From Roseiarcus sp963783175 (GTDB lineage Bacteria; Pseudomonadota; Alphaproteobacteria; Rhizobiales; Beijerinckiaceae), in assembly GCA_963783175.1 (NCBI GenBank), contig CAWANG010000005.1, positions 1 to 64,000 of the forward strand: 64,000 nt of DNA. The letters run 5' to 3'. A model generated the notes under the pieces. That model was given only the letters and a program-made list of their open reading frames with translations. It was not told the DNA's origin and did no database searches. A program made the translations under genes and the position numbers. This document shows positions 54,232 to 63,748 of this stretch, piece after piece; the stretch's first letter is position 1; each line of letters begins with the position of its first letter.

Positions 54232-55623
54232 ATGAGCCACAGCGAGCGCATGTCGTCGGTCGACACGACGTGGCTGCGCATGGACCGGCCGGCCAATCCG
54301 ATGATGATCGTCGGCGTGTGGATGCTCGAGGGACCGGTCGCGCTTGACAGGGTCGAGAAACAGATCGCCGATGGGCTTTTGGGCTACCGGCGCTATCGCC
54401 AAAAGGTTGATAACACGCCGGCCGGCGTCTTCTGGCGTGACGACCCGAACTTCGATCTCGCGCACCACATCAAGCGGATCAACCTGCCGGGACGCGGCGA
54501 CAAGCCGGTGTTCGAGCGCTTCGTCGGCGAACTCGCCTCGGAGCCCCTCGATCCTAACCATCCGCTCTGGACCGTGCATATCGTCGAAAAATACGACGGC
54601 GGGGCGGCCGTCGTGTTCCGCATGCATCATGCGATCGCCGACGGCGTCGCGCTGATGGGCGTCACCATGGCGCTGGTCGACGGGCCTGCGCATCAGCGGC
54701 ATCGCTCCGAAGCGGCGGAGGAGGAAGAAGGCTGGCTGCAGAACCTGATGGCGCCGGTCGTCTCGGCGATCAACGGCGGCACGCAGGCCTCGACCTCGGC
54801 GCTGGGCGCTGCGCTCGATGTCGCGCGCCATCCGCTGCGCGCGGCAAGTCTCTTGCGCGACGGCGCCGGCGTTGCGGCCGAACTCGGCTACCTGCTCTTC
54901 ATGCCGAGCGACAGCGCCACACGCTTCAAGGGCAAGCTGAACGGATCGAAACGCGTCGCCTGGTGCGAGCCGCTGAAGCTCCCGGAGGTCAAGGCAGTGA
55001 GCCGGGCGCTGGGCTGTTCGATCAACGACATGCTGCTCTCCTGCGTCGCCGGCGCGTTGCGCCGCTACCTGGCGGGGAAGGGCGACAGGACCGAGGGCGT
55101 CGAGGTTCGCGCCCTGGTGCCGATCGACCTACGTCCGCCGGGCGACGTCGAACTCGGCAACCGCTTCGGCATCATCGCTGTCCAATTGCCGGTCGGAATT
55201 GAGCATCCGCTCGAGCGGTTGATGACGGTGCGCCAACGAATGCTGGCGCTGAAGACCTCCTATGAGCCCGTCACCACGCTCGGCTTGTTCGCGGCCCTCG
55301 GCCGCCTCCCGAAAGTGGTGCAGGATCAGCTCTTCAACATCCTGCTGAGCCGGGCGACAGCGGTGATGACCAACGTGCCGGGCCCGGCTGAGCCGCTGAC
55401 GGTCGCCGGCAGCACCTTGAAGCAGTCGATGTTCTGGGTGCCGCAGACCGGCGACGTCGGCATGGGCGTGTCGATCTTCTCCTACGCCGGCAAGGTCCAG
55501 TTCGGGCTCGTCACCGACGCCGCGCTGACCCCCGACCCCGAAGCTGTGGTCAGCCGCTTCCCGGAGGAGTTCGAAAAGTATCTCTATTATGTCCTGCTGG
55601 ACCCGCCTGTGGCGGCGGAGTAG
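54232..55623 (+). CDS. Wax ester synthase/diacylglycerol acyltransferase (WS/DGAT)
   Basis: A 463-residue bifunctional acyltransferase that joins acyl-CoA to fatty alcohols or diacylglycerol, making wax esters or triacylglycerol at the membrane. The catalytic motif HHAIADG is near residue 134 (MHHAIADGVALMG), and the second family block NDMLLSCVAGALRRYL is near residue 260. A C-terminal stretch (VMTNVPGPAEPLTVAGSTL) is also typical. GGGGAGTGGGAG lies upstream. Its partner for alcohol supply is the reductase at 59008, and a second WS/DGAT starts at 63745. Confidence 0.93.
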   Translation: MSHSERMSSVDTTWLRMDRPANPMMIVGVWMLEGPVALDRVEKQIADGLLGYRRYRQKVDNTPAGVFWRDDPNFDLAHHIKRINLPGRGDKPVFERFVGELASEPLDPNHPLWTVHIVEKYDGGAAVVFRMHHAIADGVALMGVTMALVDGPAHQRHRSEAAEEEEGWLQNLMAPVVSAINGGTQASTSALGAALDVARHPLRAASLLRDGAGVAAELGYLLFMPSDSATRFKGKLNGSKRVAWCEPLKLPEVKAVSRALGCSINDMLLSCVAGALRRYLAGKGDRTEGVEVRALVPIDLRPPGDVELGNRFGIIAVQLPVGIEHPLERLMTVRQRMLALKTSYEPVTTLGLFAALGRLPKVVQDQLFNILLSRATAVMTNVPGPAEPLTVAGSTLKQSMFWVPQTGDVGMGVSIFSYAGKVQFGLVTDAALTPDPEAVVSRFPEEFEKYLYYVLLDPPVAAE

Positions 55624-55648
55624 CGGCAGGCGGCGCCGATCAAGGCCC

Positions 55649-56500
55649 TTACCCTTCGGCCTCTTGCTTCGCGTGCTCCGCGTCGAGCTTCTGCATCGCA
55701 TCGGCGGGCGCGCAGCGGGCCGCCTCCTCGTAGAGCCTTTCGGCCTCGGCAAGCCGGGACTTGCCGAACAGCATGACGAGGCCGTTCGCCTCCTCGATGC
55801 GGGCGATCGCGGAATCCGGCAAGAGCTTGCGGGCGATCGCGAAGTGCTTGACCGCCTCCTCCTTGCTCGCGCCATAAGTCAGACCCGCCAGGAGGCCGCC
55901 CACTTTATTGACGATCTCCGCGTGATAGGCCCCGAGCGCGATATGCGCTTCGGCATGCTTCGGCTCCAATTTGATCGCGCGATCGAGGCTCATCTTGACC
56001 TTGCCGCCGATCCCTTGCGCCAGCGCCTTGGCCACCGAGATTTCCTGAGCGTAGCGCCCAAGAGCCTGGGCGTGAAAATAAAAAGCGTTGGGAAAGTCGG
56101 GCGCGACCGCCTGCAATCCTTCGGCGCGTTCGGCTGCCTGAAGCAGAATCTCGCGCTTGCGGCCGCTGTCGCTTTCCAGATAGGTCGCATAGATGTTGGC
56201 TGCCCTATTGGCGGCGTTGGCGCCGATCGGCCCGAGCGCCGCGCCTTCCGCAACCGCCGCGCCGAAATCGCCGCGATGATAGGCCCGCCAGGCCGACTGC
56301 AGCGCCGCCGCCGCCTTGTCGGCGTCCAACGAGATTTTGAGGCGCGAGTGCGCGGCGAGAGCCTGCTTGACGAAGGCGACGTCGGGAAAGGGTTCGCAAT
56401 CGCCGCGATGCAATTCCGACCACGCCTTCTTCAGCGCCGCGCCCTCATAGCCGTAGCTCGTCGCGTCAAAGGCGAAGGCTTTCCATTTCGACGGCGCCAT
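55649..56500 (-). CDS. TPR-like helical repeat protein
   Basis: A 283-residue cytoplasmic protein starting at ATG 56500 after GAGGAGG; the frame is open upstream but runs through the TetR gene. It shows helical-repeat patterns such as AIKLEPKHAEAHIALGAYHAE and SKEEAVKHFAIARKLLPDS with ARIEEANGLVML, which resemble tetratricopeptide repeats, plus LDADKAAAALQSAWRAYHRGD near the N terminus. It lies ten bases downstream of the TetR gene and likely shares its message. Partner and role unknown; a scaffold or regulatory role in storage-lipid metabolism is a guess. Confidence 0.72.
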   Translation of the reverse strand: MAPSKWKAFAFDATSYGYEGAALKKAWSELHRGDCEPFPDVAFVKQALAAHSRLKISLDADKAAAALQSAWRAYHRGDFGAAVAEGAALGPIGANAANRAANIYATYLESDSGRKREILLQAAERAEGLQAVAPDFPNAFYFHAQALGRYAQEISVAKALAQGIGGKVKMSLDRAIKLEPKHAEAHIALGAYHAEIVNKVGGLLAGLTYGASKEEAVKHFAIARKLLPDSAIARIEEANGLVMLFGKSRLAEAERLYEEAARCAPADAMQKLDAEHAKQEAEG

Positions 56501-56510
56501 GGCGTCCTCC

Positions 56511-57155
56511 TCAAGCGATGTAGCGCTTCGCCAAATCATCGAACAGCGCCCGCTCGCGCGGCTCCAGATAGGGCGCGGCGAGCGATATGACGTGGAAGGC
56601 GCCGCGCGCCAGTGTCTTGTCGTCCTGCGGCGCGCGCGGATCGCGAACGAATTCAAACGACATCCAATAAGTCGCGACAATGACGATGTTCTGCGCCAGA
56701 TTCGCGATGTCCTCGGGCGTGGCGCGCATCTGCTGCCCCTTGACCAGACCGGTGAGAATCTGCTCGGCGACCCGCACCTTGTGGGCGAGGATGCGCCGGA
56801 ACTGCACTTCGATGACGTGATAACGCGAGACCAGGTCATTGATATCGCGATAGACGAACCGGTATTTCCAGATCGCCTCGAACACGAAGTGCAGATAGAG
56901 CCAGCAATCCTCGGCGTTCGGGAGGCGCTTCTCGGGCGCCGCCAGGGTTGTCTCGATCTCGCGCCGGAATTCGGCGAACAGGTCGGCGACGATCTGTTCC
57001 TTGGAATGATAATGGTAGTAGAGGTTGCCGGGACTGATGCCCATTTCGAGAGCAATCGACGTCGCGGCGACGGTGGGCTCGCCGAATTGGTTGAACATCG
57101 CCAATGCCGTCTGTAAAATCCGCTCACGCGTTCGTCGGGGCGGCTTTCGCGGCAT
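56511..57155 (-). CDS. TetR-family transcriptional regulator
   Basis: A 214-residue repressor. The helix-turn-helix covers RERILQTALAMFNQFGEPTV and ATSIALEMGISPGNLYYHY, and HSKEQIVADLF follows. The C-terminal half is a helical ligand-binding domain of the group that often senses fatty acyl compounds. Its start overlaps the 3' end of the patatin gene by 32 bases on the same strand, so it is translated from the same message. It is a candidate regulator of the storage-lipid genes. Confidence 0.88.
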   Translation of the reverse strand: MPRKPPRRTRERILQTALAMFNQFGEPTVAATSIALEMGISPGNLYYHYHSKEQIVADLFAEFRREIETTLAAPEKRLPNAEDCWLYLHFVFEAIWKYRFVYRDINDLVSRYHVIEVQFRRILAHKVRVAEQILTGLVKGQQMRATPEDIANLAQNIVIVATYWMSFEFVRDPRAPQDDKTLARGAFHVISLAAPYLEPRERALFDDLAKRYIA

Positions 57156-58383
57156 GACGTCTCGTCCCTTGCGAACGTCTCCGGCCGTGGCCCCCCAGCG
57201 CCTTCTCGAGCCGGCTCAGCGTTCTCTCGAGGGGAGGGACGCTATCCCATAGCGCGCCCGTTTGACTAGGTGTCAATTGCAGGCCTTGGTCGAAGTCGGC
57301 GAGAACCGTCCGGTCGAGTTCAATACCGTGCCGGCGCAAAATCGGCTCGAGCTCGTCGGCGCGCCGACTCAGTTCGGCAAGCGTATGGCGATAAGCGTGA
57401 TCAGCGAGGCGGCGTCGGTCAGCATAGCTGAATATGTTGGCGAAGAAAATGACCGCGTCGTCCTGCGCCGGTTCGAACAGCACGACATCCGCATCCGGGA
57501 ACTCCTTGGCGTAACGTTCCATGCCGGTCCTCATGCGAGAGTGGACCAGCGCGCGAAACGTTTGCGAAAGCACGGTAAGGAGACCCCGGTCGGCGAGGCG
57601 AATCCGAGGGCTCCCGCTTTGAGCGGCGAGCTCGCCATCGTAGGGCACAATCGGATTGATGCAGATGAGAAGTTTCGCCCCCGCCTTCAACGCCACGGAG
57701 GCGTGCAGGGTCTTCTTCAGCGCGCCGTCGACATAGTCCCGATCGCCGATCCGCGCAGGCGGATAAAGCCCTGGCAGCGCCGCGCTCGCTTTTACCGCTT
57801 CGGAAATCGGCACATCGTCGAGCCCGGGCGAACCAAACGGCGCCGAGCGGCCGCTGTCGAGCTCGGTCGCGACAATGAACAGCTTCCGCGCCAGTTTGCG
57901 AAAGTCGTCCGTTCGCCCAGGCTGACTTAGCAAGCGCGACAGATAAGACGCGATGGCGTCATTGTCGAACAGACCGGTCGGAAGAGCGCGCGCGAGCCGC
58001 ATGAGCGACTCGGAAAACCCGCGACGGGGCGACCGGCCAAGGCAGCCGATCACGGCTAAAGCCAGTAGTTGCGGTATCCTTGCCATTCGCCGCGCGAACT
58101 CGCCGAACGCTGGCCGCAACAGCAGATCCGGCGCGAACGGATCGTATTGGGACCGGCCAAGAATGAACATCGCGTGAATCTGGCTCGGCGAGAACCCGCT
58201 CGCCAGCACCGCTGCGACGAACGCGCCAGAACTCACCCCCACGTACACATCACACTCGGTCAGCTTGATTCCCAGCAAAGCTTCTTCAAGCGCCGCCAGC
58301 GCGCCGATTTCGTAGATGCCGCCGAGGGGACCGCCGCCCGCGAGCGCGATCCCCACTTTGTCAGTTCGTCGCCGGTCTTTCAT
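57124..58383 (-). CDS. Patatin-like phospholipase
   Basis: A 419-residue serine lipase of the patatin family. The glycine-rich oxyanion loop is ALAGGGPLGGIYEIG at the N terminus, the nucleophile Ser is in GVSSGAF, and the catalytic Asp of the Ser-Asp dyad is in YVDGALKK. The C-terminal tail is basic (GGHGRRRSQGTRRH). Such enzymes release fatty acids from phospholipid or neutral lipid and are often near PHA or wax ester genes. The TetR gene overlaps its end. It precedes the TetR and TPR genes in one unit. Confidence 0.88.
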   Translation of the reverse strand: MKDRRRTDKVGIALAGGGPLGGIYEIGALAALEEALLGIKLTECDVYVGVSSGAFVAAVLASGFSPSQIHAMFILGRSQYDPFAPDLLLRPAFGEFARRMARIPQLLALAVIGCLGRSPRRGFSESLMRLARALPTGLFDNDAIASYLSRLLSQPGRTDDFRKLARKLFIVATELDSGRSAPFGSPGLDDVPISEAVKASAALPGLYPPARIGDRDYVDGALKKTLHASVALKAGAKLLICINPIVPYDGELAAQSGSPRIRLADRGLLTVLSQTFRALVHSRMRTGMERYAKEFPDADVVLFEPAQDDAVIFFANIFSYADRRRLADHAYRHTLAELSRRADELEPILRRHGIELDRTVLADFDQGLQLTPSQTGALWDSVPPLERTLSRLEKALGGHGRRRSQGTRRHAAKAAPTNA

Positions 58384-58419
58384 GGCGCCGCCTGGCGGGC
58401 TGGCAGACGACCCGACTCG

Positions 58420-58860
58420 TCACCGGGCCTTGGCCTTACGCGCCCGTCCACGAGACGAGTGCGCCCCCGCTCCCTCTTCCATTTCGCCGGAGAGCTTCTT
58501 GGCGATTTCGGTTAGCTCGGCGACTCGGCGGGACAGCACGTCGACGTCCTTGCGGCTTGGCACACTCAGGCTGTGCAACGCTCGCGCCACCCGGTCCTCG
58601 AACACCTGCTCGAGTTTGTCCCAAGTTCCCGTCGCCTTGCTGCGCATCTCCGCGATTCGCTCGTCGGCAACCGTCTTGGTCCGCTCCTGGAACCGCTCGC
58701 CTTCGGCGACGAGGGTTTCAAACATCTTCACTCCTTCCTGCTGAGCCTTGGCGAATGCGCCAAGCCCGGCGAGCCAAATCTGATTGGCCGACTCTCTCAC
58801 TTTGATGGCCAACTGACTTTCAGGCGCCTCATGGGCAAGATCTTTGAGGTTCTTTGGCAT
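58420..58860 (-). CDS. Phasin (PhaI/PhaF-type, PHA granule-associated protein)
   Basis: A 146-residue protein starting at ATG 58860 after GAGGGA. It has the phasin-like pattern SANQIWLAGLGAFAKAQQEG, MFETLVAEGERFQERTK and FEDRVARALHSLSVPSR, all amphipathic helices, and ends with a basic RGRARKAKAR tail. It coats polyhydroxyalkanoate granules. It is upstream of the patatin gene, 36 bases apart, so granule coat and lipase may be co-expressed. No PHA synthase is in the window. Confidence 0.88.
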   Translation of the reverse strand: MPKNLKDLAHEAPESQLAIKVRESANQIWLAGLGAFAKAQQEGVKMFETLVAEGERFQERTKTVADERIAEMRSKATGTWDKLEQVFEDRVARALHSLSVPSRKDVDVLSRRVAELTEIAKKLSGEMEEGAGAHSSRGRARKAKAR

Positions 58861-59007
58861 GACATCCCTCGCTTTTTTCAGCGGCCCTAGCCGCCTTTCT
58901 ACGGTGAGCATAAAACCACAAAGAATTAGAATTCGCCGCCCAAAGTTCTAGGCGGCTCATTCTAGACTTTTGAGCTAAGGGGAGGCTCAAGGAATAGGGA
59001 GTGCGTC

Positions 59008-60993
59008 ATGGGCGCCTTCGTGACGGGTGGAACGGGCTTTATCGGGAAGCGTCTGGTGCTTCGATTGCTGCGGCGCGACGCGGAACCGGTCCACGTCCTG
59101 ATGTTCAATCCAACGCCGGAATCCATCGCGTCGCTAAAGGAGTTCTGGGGACCGGATTCCGCCCGTGTGACGGCGATCGCCGGCGACATCTCAAAGCCCG
59201 ATCTCGGGATCGCGCCGAAGGATGCCCGCCGGCTTAAGGGAAAGATCGACCATTTCTTCCATCTCGCTGCGGTCTATGATCTCACCGCCGAACCGGCGGA
59301 AGTCGTCAAGGCGAACGTCGAGGGCGTGGCGAACGCGCTGGCCTTCGCCAAGTCGATCGGAGCAGGTCGTTTCCACCATGTCAGTTCGATCGCCGCCGCC
59401 GGACTGTTCGACGGCGTTTTTCGCGAGGACATGTTCGAGGAGGCGCGGGGGCTCGAACATCCCTATTTTGCCTCGAAGCATCGGGGCGAGGCCTTGGTGC
59501 GCGCAGAGACGAAAATCCCCTGGCGGATCTACCGGCCGGGAATCGTCGTCGGCGATTCACGGACCGGCGAGATCGACAAGATCGACGGTCCCTACTACTT
59601 CTTCAAGTTGATTCAGAAGCTGCGCGACATAGTGCCGCAGTGGGCGCCGATGATCGGGCTCGAGGGCGGGCGAATCAATGTCGTTCCGGTCGACTTCGTT
59701 GTCGCGGCGATCGATCATCTCGCTCAGCTCGATGGGCTTGACGGCCGTACATTCCACCTCACCGATCCGTCGCCCTTGCGCGTCGGCGAGATGCTCAACG
59801 TGTTGGCGCGCGCCGCCCACGCGCCCGCCTTCACGGTTCGCATCAACGCAGGGCTGTTCGGGCTCGCCCCGCCGGCCCTGACCCGCGGCCTGATGGCGCT
59901 GACGCCGTTCCGCCGCATGCGCAAGATGATGATGAAGGAGCTCGGCCTTCCGGACGATGTGTTCATGTTCGTCAACTATCCGACCCGGTTCGATAGCCGG
60001 GAGACGCAGAAGCTGCTCCACCCCGCCGGCATCGCCGTTCCGCGCTTCGAGGATTACGCTTGGCGCCTCTGGGACTATTGGGAGCGCCATCTCGATCCCG
60101 CGCTGTTCGTCGACCGGTCGCTACGCGGCGCCGTCGCCGGCAAGCGCGTGCTGGTGACGGGTGGGTCGGCCGGAATCGGCAAGGCGATCGCGATGAAGCT
60201 CGCGCAAGCGGGCGCCAAAACGCTCATCGTGGCGCGCGACGCCGACAAGCTCGAGGCGGCGCGCGCCGAATTCGCCGCGCAGGGCCTCGAGGTCGTTACT
60301 TACAGCGCCGACATCTCAGACCCCGAGCAATGCGCGGCGTTCATCGAGCGGCTGCTTGTCGAACATCGCGGAGTCGATATACTTATCAACAACGCCGGAC
60401 GGTCGATCCGCCGGGCGATCGAGAATTCCTACGACCGTCCGCATGACCTCGAGCGGCTGATGCGGCTGAATTATTTCGCCGCCGTTCAGCTTGCGATGGG
60501 TTTCCTCCCCGGCATGGCGGAGAGGCGATCCGGGCACATCATCAACATTTCTTCGATAGGCGTCTTGACCAGCGCGCCGCGTTTTTCCGGGTATGTGGCA
60601 TCGAAAGCGGCGCTGGAGGCCTGGTCGGATTGCGCGGCGAGCGAGTTTCTCGATCGCGGCGTCGCATTCACCACCGTGAATATGCCGCTGGTGCGCACCG
60701 AAATGATCGCGCCGACGAAGTTCTACAGTCACGTCCCCACCCTCGATCCGGATGAAGCGGCCGACCTCGTCGTCGAAGCGCTGATCAACCGCCCGACCCG
60801 GGTCGCGACCCGGCTCGGCCGCTTCGGCCAGGGAGTTCACGCAGCGGCGCCGAATCTTGGGCGGATCGTGATGAACACGGCTTTCCGAATGTTTCCAGAA
60901 AGTGCTGCGGCGCGCGGCGAGAAGGAAGGCGAGGCCGCTCCGACCGCGGATCAGATCGCCTTCACGCAGTTGCTGCGTGGCCTGCACATTTGA
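59008..60993 (+). CDS. Fatty acyl-CoA reductase, two-domain SDR (Maqu_2507/Acr1-like)
   Basis: A 661-residue protein with two dehydrogenase domains. The N-terminal extended SDR begins AFVTGGTGFIGKRLVLRLL, then AAVYDLTAEPAEVVKANVEG and YFASKHRGEALV. The C-terminal classical SDR begins VLVTGGSAGIGKAIAMKLA, then INNAGRSIRRAIE and YVASKAALEAWS. Length and domain order match the Marinobacter fatty acyl-CoA reductase that reduces acyl-CoA to fatty alcohol, and I recognise long stretches of likeness. The alcohol would be esterified by the WS/DGAT enzymes in the same region. It is separated by about 150 bases from the divergent phasin gene. Confidence 0.9.
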   Translation: MGAFVTGGTGFIGKRLVLRLLRRDAEPVHVLMFNPTPESIASLKEFWGPDSARVTAIAGDISKPDLGIAPKDARRLKGKIDHFFHLAAVYDLTAEPAEVVKANVEGVANALAFAKSIGAGRFHHVSSIAAAGLFDGVFREDMFEEARGLEHPYFASKHRGEALVRAETKIPWRIYRPGIVVGDSRTGEIDKIDGPYYFFKLIQKLRDIVPQWAPMIGLEGGRINVVPVDFVVAAIDHLAQLDGLDGRTFHLTDPSPLRVGEMLNVLARAAHAPAFTVRINAGLFGLAPPALTRGLMALTPFRRMRKMMMKELGLPDDVFMFVNYPTRFDSRETQKLLHPAGIAVPRFEDYAWRLWDYWERHLDPALFVDRSLRGAVAGKRVLVTGGSAGIGKAIAMKLAQAGAKTLIVARDADKLEAARAEFAAQGLEVVTYSADISDPEQCAAFIERLLVEHRGVDILINNAGRSIRRAIENSYDRPHDLERLMRLNYFAAVQLAMGFLPGMAERRSGHIINISSIGVLTSAPRFSGYVASKAALEAWSDCAASEFLDRGVAFTTVNMPLVRTEMIAPTKFYSHVPTLDPDEAADLVVEALINRPTRVATRLGRFGQGVHAAAPNLGRIVMNTAFRMFPESAAARGEKEGEAAPTADQIAFTQLLRGLHI

Positions 60994-61037
60994 GGCGCGA
61001 AGGGGCGGTTGAAAGAGGAGGACATGGAACAGATCGC

Positions 61038-62678
61038 ATGACCAGCTTAAACCCAAGCCTAACCAACTCGAGCGAACGACCGACGGTCGACTTCATCGTC
61101 GTCGGGGCGGGGCCGGCGGGTTGCGCCGTCGCCTCTCGACTCGCACAATCCTCGGGCACAACCAGCGTCGCCCTGATCGAGGCGGGCCCGGCGAAGGCCT
61201 CGCTTCTGTCCGACGTGCCGCTTGGGATCGCAGCGCTCGTGCCCACGCGATCACGGCGGAACTACGCCTATGAGACCACGCCGCAGCCCGGATTAGGCGG
61301 ACGGCGAGGCTACCAGCCGCGCGGCCGCGGCCTGGGCGGAAGCAGTCTCATCAACGCGATGATTTACACGCGAGGCCAGCCGCAGGACTACGACGAATGG
61401 GCGGCGCTCGGCTGCAAAGGCTGGGGCTGGTCGGACGTCCTGCCCTATTTCAAACGCTCGGAGGACAATGCGCGCGGGGCGAACGCGTGGCACGGCGTCG
61501 GTGGACCGCTCCATGTGAGCGACCTCAGCTACAGCAATCCGGCGGTCGAGGCTTTCGTCGAATTTGCTGTCCAAGCAGGATTTCCGCGCAATGCCGACTT
61601 CAACGGCGAGACACAGGAGGGCGTCGGGCCCTACCAGGTGTTCCAGAAGAACGGCCGGCGATTCAACGCCGCGAGGGCTTATCTTCCATCATCCCCGGCG
61701 GCCTCCAATCTCGAAGTGCTTGCCGACTATCAGGCGCGGCGCATTCTGTTTGAGGAACGGCGCGCCGTCGGCGTCGCCTATCGAAGCGGCGGTGCCGAGC
61801 GGCGGCTCTACGCGCGCCGCGAGGTCATTGTTTGCGCCGGCGCCTTCGGCTCGCCGCAACTCTTGATGGTTTCAGGGATCGGCCCGGCGGAGCACTTGAA
61901 GAGCGTCGGAATCGACCTGGTCCTCGATGCGCCCGAAGTCGGACAGAATCTTCAGGATCACTGCGACTATGTGGCAAATCTCCGCGCCAACGGACCAGGC
62001 CTGTTCGGGGTCGCTTTGCCCCTGGTGACGCAGGGTGTCGGCGCGCTTGTAAGTTACCTCCGCCATGGGCGGGGACTGCTGACCTCCAACGCCGCGGAAG
62101 CCGGCGGATTCGTCAGGAGCAGGTCCGATGTCGATCGACCGGACCTGCAGTTGCACTTCTGCATCGGCATCGTCGACGACCACAATCGCAAGATTCACTT
62201 CACCACCGGCATGTCGCTGCACGTATGCGGGCTGAGGCCGAAGAGCCGAGGCCAGATTCGTCTCGCCGGCGCGGATATCGCGCTCGCGCCGCTCATCGAT
62301 CCGAATTTCCTCTCCGATCCCGACGATCTCGAGACACTCGTCCGTGGCGTCGAGATCGTCCAGACCATTCTCGCCAAGCCGGCGCTCGCCCCTTACGGCG
62401 GCCGGTACATCTACGGCACCGGCCGCGACGATCCGACGAGGCTCGGCGCACTGATCCGCGAGCGCGCCGATACGATCTATCACCCGGTGGGAACCTGCCG
62501 GATGGGCGCCGACGAGCGCTCGGTCGTCGACCCTCAACTGAGAGTGCGAGGGGTCGAGGGCCTGCGCGTCGCCGACGCGTCGATCATGCCGCTCCTCGTC
62601 AGCGGCAACACCCAGGCGCCGTCCGCCATGATCGGCGAGAAAGCCGCGGATCTGATTCTGGGCCGGCGCGTCGCCTAG
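61038..62678 (+). CDS. GMC-family FAD-dependent alcohol oxidoreductase
   Basis: A 546-residue enzyme. The FAD fold begins FIVVGAGPAGCAVASRLAQ; GMC signature 1 is GRGLGGSSLINAMIYTRGQ, signature 2 is GAFGSPQLLMVSGIGPAEHL, and the C-terminal catalytic His is in YHPVGTCRMG with NTQAPSAMIGEKAAD. It resembles AlkJ-type and choline dehydrogenases, so it could oxidise a long-chain alcohol to the aldehyde. ATG 61038 is preceded at some distance by AGAGGAGG and a five-codon reading frame (ATG 61024 to the TGA at 61039-61041) that overlaps the start. It probably shares the message with the fatty acyl-CoA reductase. Confidence 0.88.
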   Translation: MTSLNPSLTNSSERPTVDFIVVGAGPAGCAVASRLAQSSGTTSVALIEAGPAKASLLSDVPLGIAALVPTRSRRNYAYETTPQPGLGGRRGYQPRGRGLGGSSLINAMIYTRGQPQDYDEWAALGCKGWGWSDVLPYFKRSEDNARGANAWHGVGGPLHVSDLSYSNPAVEAFVEFAVQAGFPRNADFNGETQEGVGPYQVFQKNGRRFNAARAYLPSSPAASNLEVLADYQARRILFEERRAVGVAYRSGGAERRLYARREVIVCAGAFGSPQLLMVSGIGPAEHLKSVGIDLVLDAPEVGQNLQDHCDYVANLRANGPGLFGVALPLVTQGVGALVSYLRHGRGLLTSNAAEAGGFVRSRSDVDRPDLQLHFCIGIVDDHNRKIHFTTGMSLHVCGLRPKSRGQIRLAGADIALAPLIDPNFLSDPDDLETLVRGVEIVQTILAKPALAPYGGRYIYGTGRDDPTRLGALIRERADTIYHPVGTCRMGADERSVVDPQLRVRGVEGLRVADASIMPLLVSGNTQAPSAMIGEKAADLILGRRVA

Positions 62679-62809
62679 AACCCAGGCCTCGGGGAAGCGC
62701 GGCCCAGCGCGATTGACTTCGATCATTGTTTCGCGCGGTTTGGCGCCATATTGCCCGTTGATTGCGCTCCGCGATCGCGAGGGCCGAAAGAGAGACGGAC
62801 GAACGTTGA

Positions 62810-63748
62810 ATGACGGCGGTCAAGGCGAATGGGATCGAGATCGAATATTCGGACAGCGGTCCTCGCGACGGCCCTGTGATCATGCTGATCATGGGCCTGG
62901 GGATGCAGCTCGTCGCGTGGCCCGATGCGTTTTGCGAGGGCCTCGTGGCGCGCGGGTTTCGCGTCATTCGCTTTGACAATCGCGATGCCGGCCTGTCGAC
63001 AAAAATGCGCTCCGCCGGAGGGCTCCCAATGGCGCCCCTGATGGCCCTAGCCTTCCTGGGATTGCGGGTCAGGCCGCCCTATACGCTCAACGACATGGCG
63101 TCCGATACGCTCGGACTCATGGATGCGCTCGGAATCGATCGCGCGCATATCCTCGGCGCCTCGATGGGCGGCATGATCGCGCAGATCGTCGCAGCCGAGC
63201 GCCCGGATCGGGTCGAAAGCCTGGTCTCACTCTTCTCGACCACCGGCAATCCGGCGTTGCCGGGTCCCGAACCCAAGGTGTTGCGAGCCCTCATTCGGCG
63301 GCGCCGGCGAAGCGATCCGGCGCGCGCGGTCCAGGAGACAATGGGCTTCCTCCGCTTGATCGGAAGCCCCGGCTTTCCGACGAGCGAGTCCGAGCTTCGC
63401 AACAAGGTCGAGCGCTCGATCCGCCGCTGCTATTACCCGCAAGGATTCACCAGACAGCTCCTCGCCATCGTGACGGCGCCGGATCGGACGCCGATGCTCC
63501 GGCGCATTCGCGCGCCAACCCTAGTGCTGCACGGCGCCGAGGATCCGTTCATACCGCCGGCGGCGGCGAAGGACACCGCCGCCAGCATTCCCGGCGCCCG
63601 ATTGCGGATCATTCCCGGCATGGGTCATGATTTGCCGGGGGCGTTGCTGCCGCTTCTTGTCGATGAGATCGCCGGGCACTGCCTCGGGGCGGAGGAGAAA
63701 GCGCGCGGCGCGAGCGTCGCGCGGCGCGCGGCTGGAGGTTTGCCATGA
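62810..63748 (+). CDS. Alpha/beta-fold hydrolase
   Basis: A 312-residue hydrolase. The oxyanion region is IMGLGMQLVAWPDAF, the nucleophile Ser is in GASMGGM, the Asp in LHGAEDPFIPP and the His in GMGHDLPG. It belongs to the large lipase/esterase group; with its position before a WS/DGAT gene it may hydrolyse an acyl ester or act on the lipid store. The next gene starts inside its stop (ATG at 63745, overlapping the TGA). Confidence 0.85.
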   Translation: MTAVKANGIEIEYSDSGPRDGPVIMLIMGLGMQLVAWPDAFCEGLVARGFRVIRFDNRDAGLSTKMRSAGGLPMAPLMALAFLGLRVRPPYTLNDMASDTLGLMDALGIDRAHILGASMGGMIAQIVAAERPDRVESLVSLFSTTGNPALPGPEPKVLRALIRRRRRSDPARAVQETMGFLRLIGSPGFPTSESELRNKVERSIRRCYYPQGFTRQLLAIVTAPDRTPMLRRIRAPTLVLHGAEDPFIPPAAAKDTAASIPGARLRIIPGMGHDLPGALLPLLVDEIAGHCLGAEEKARGASVARRAAGGLP

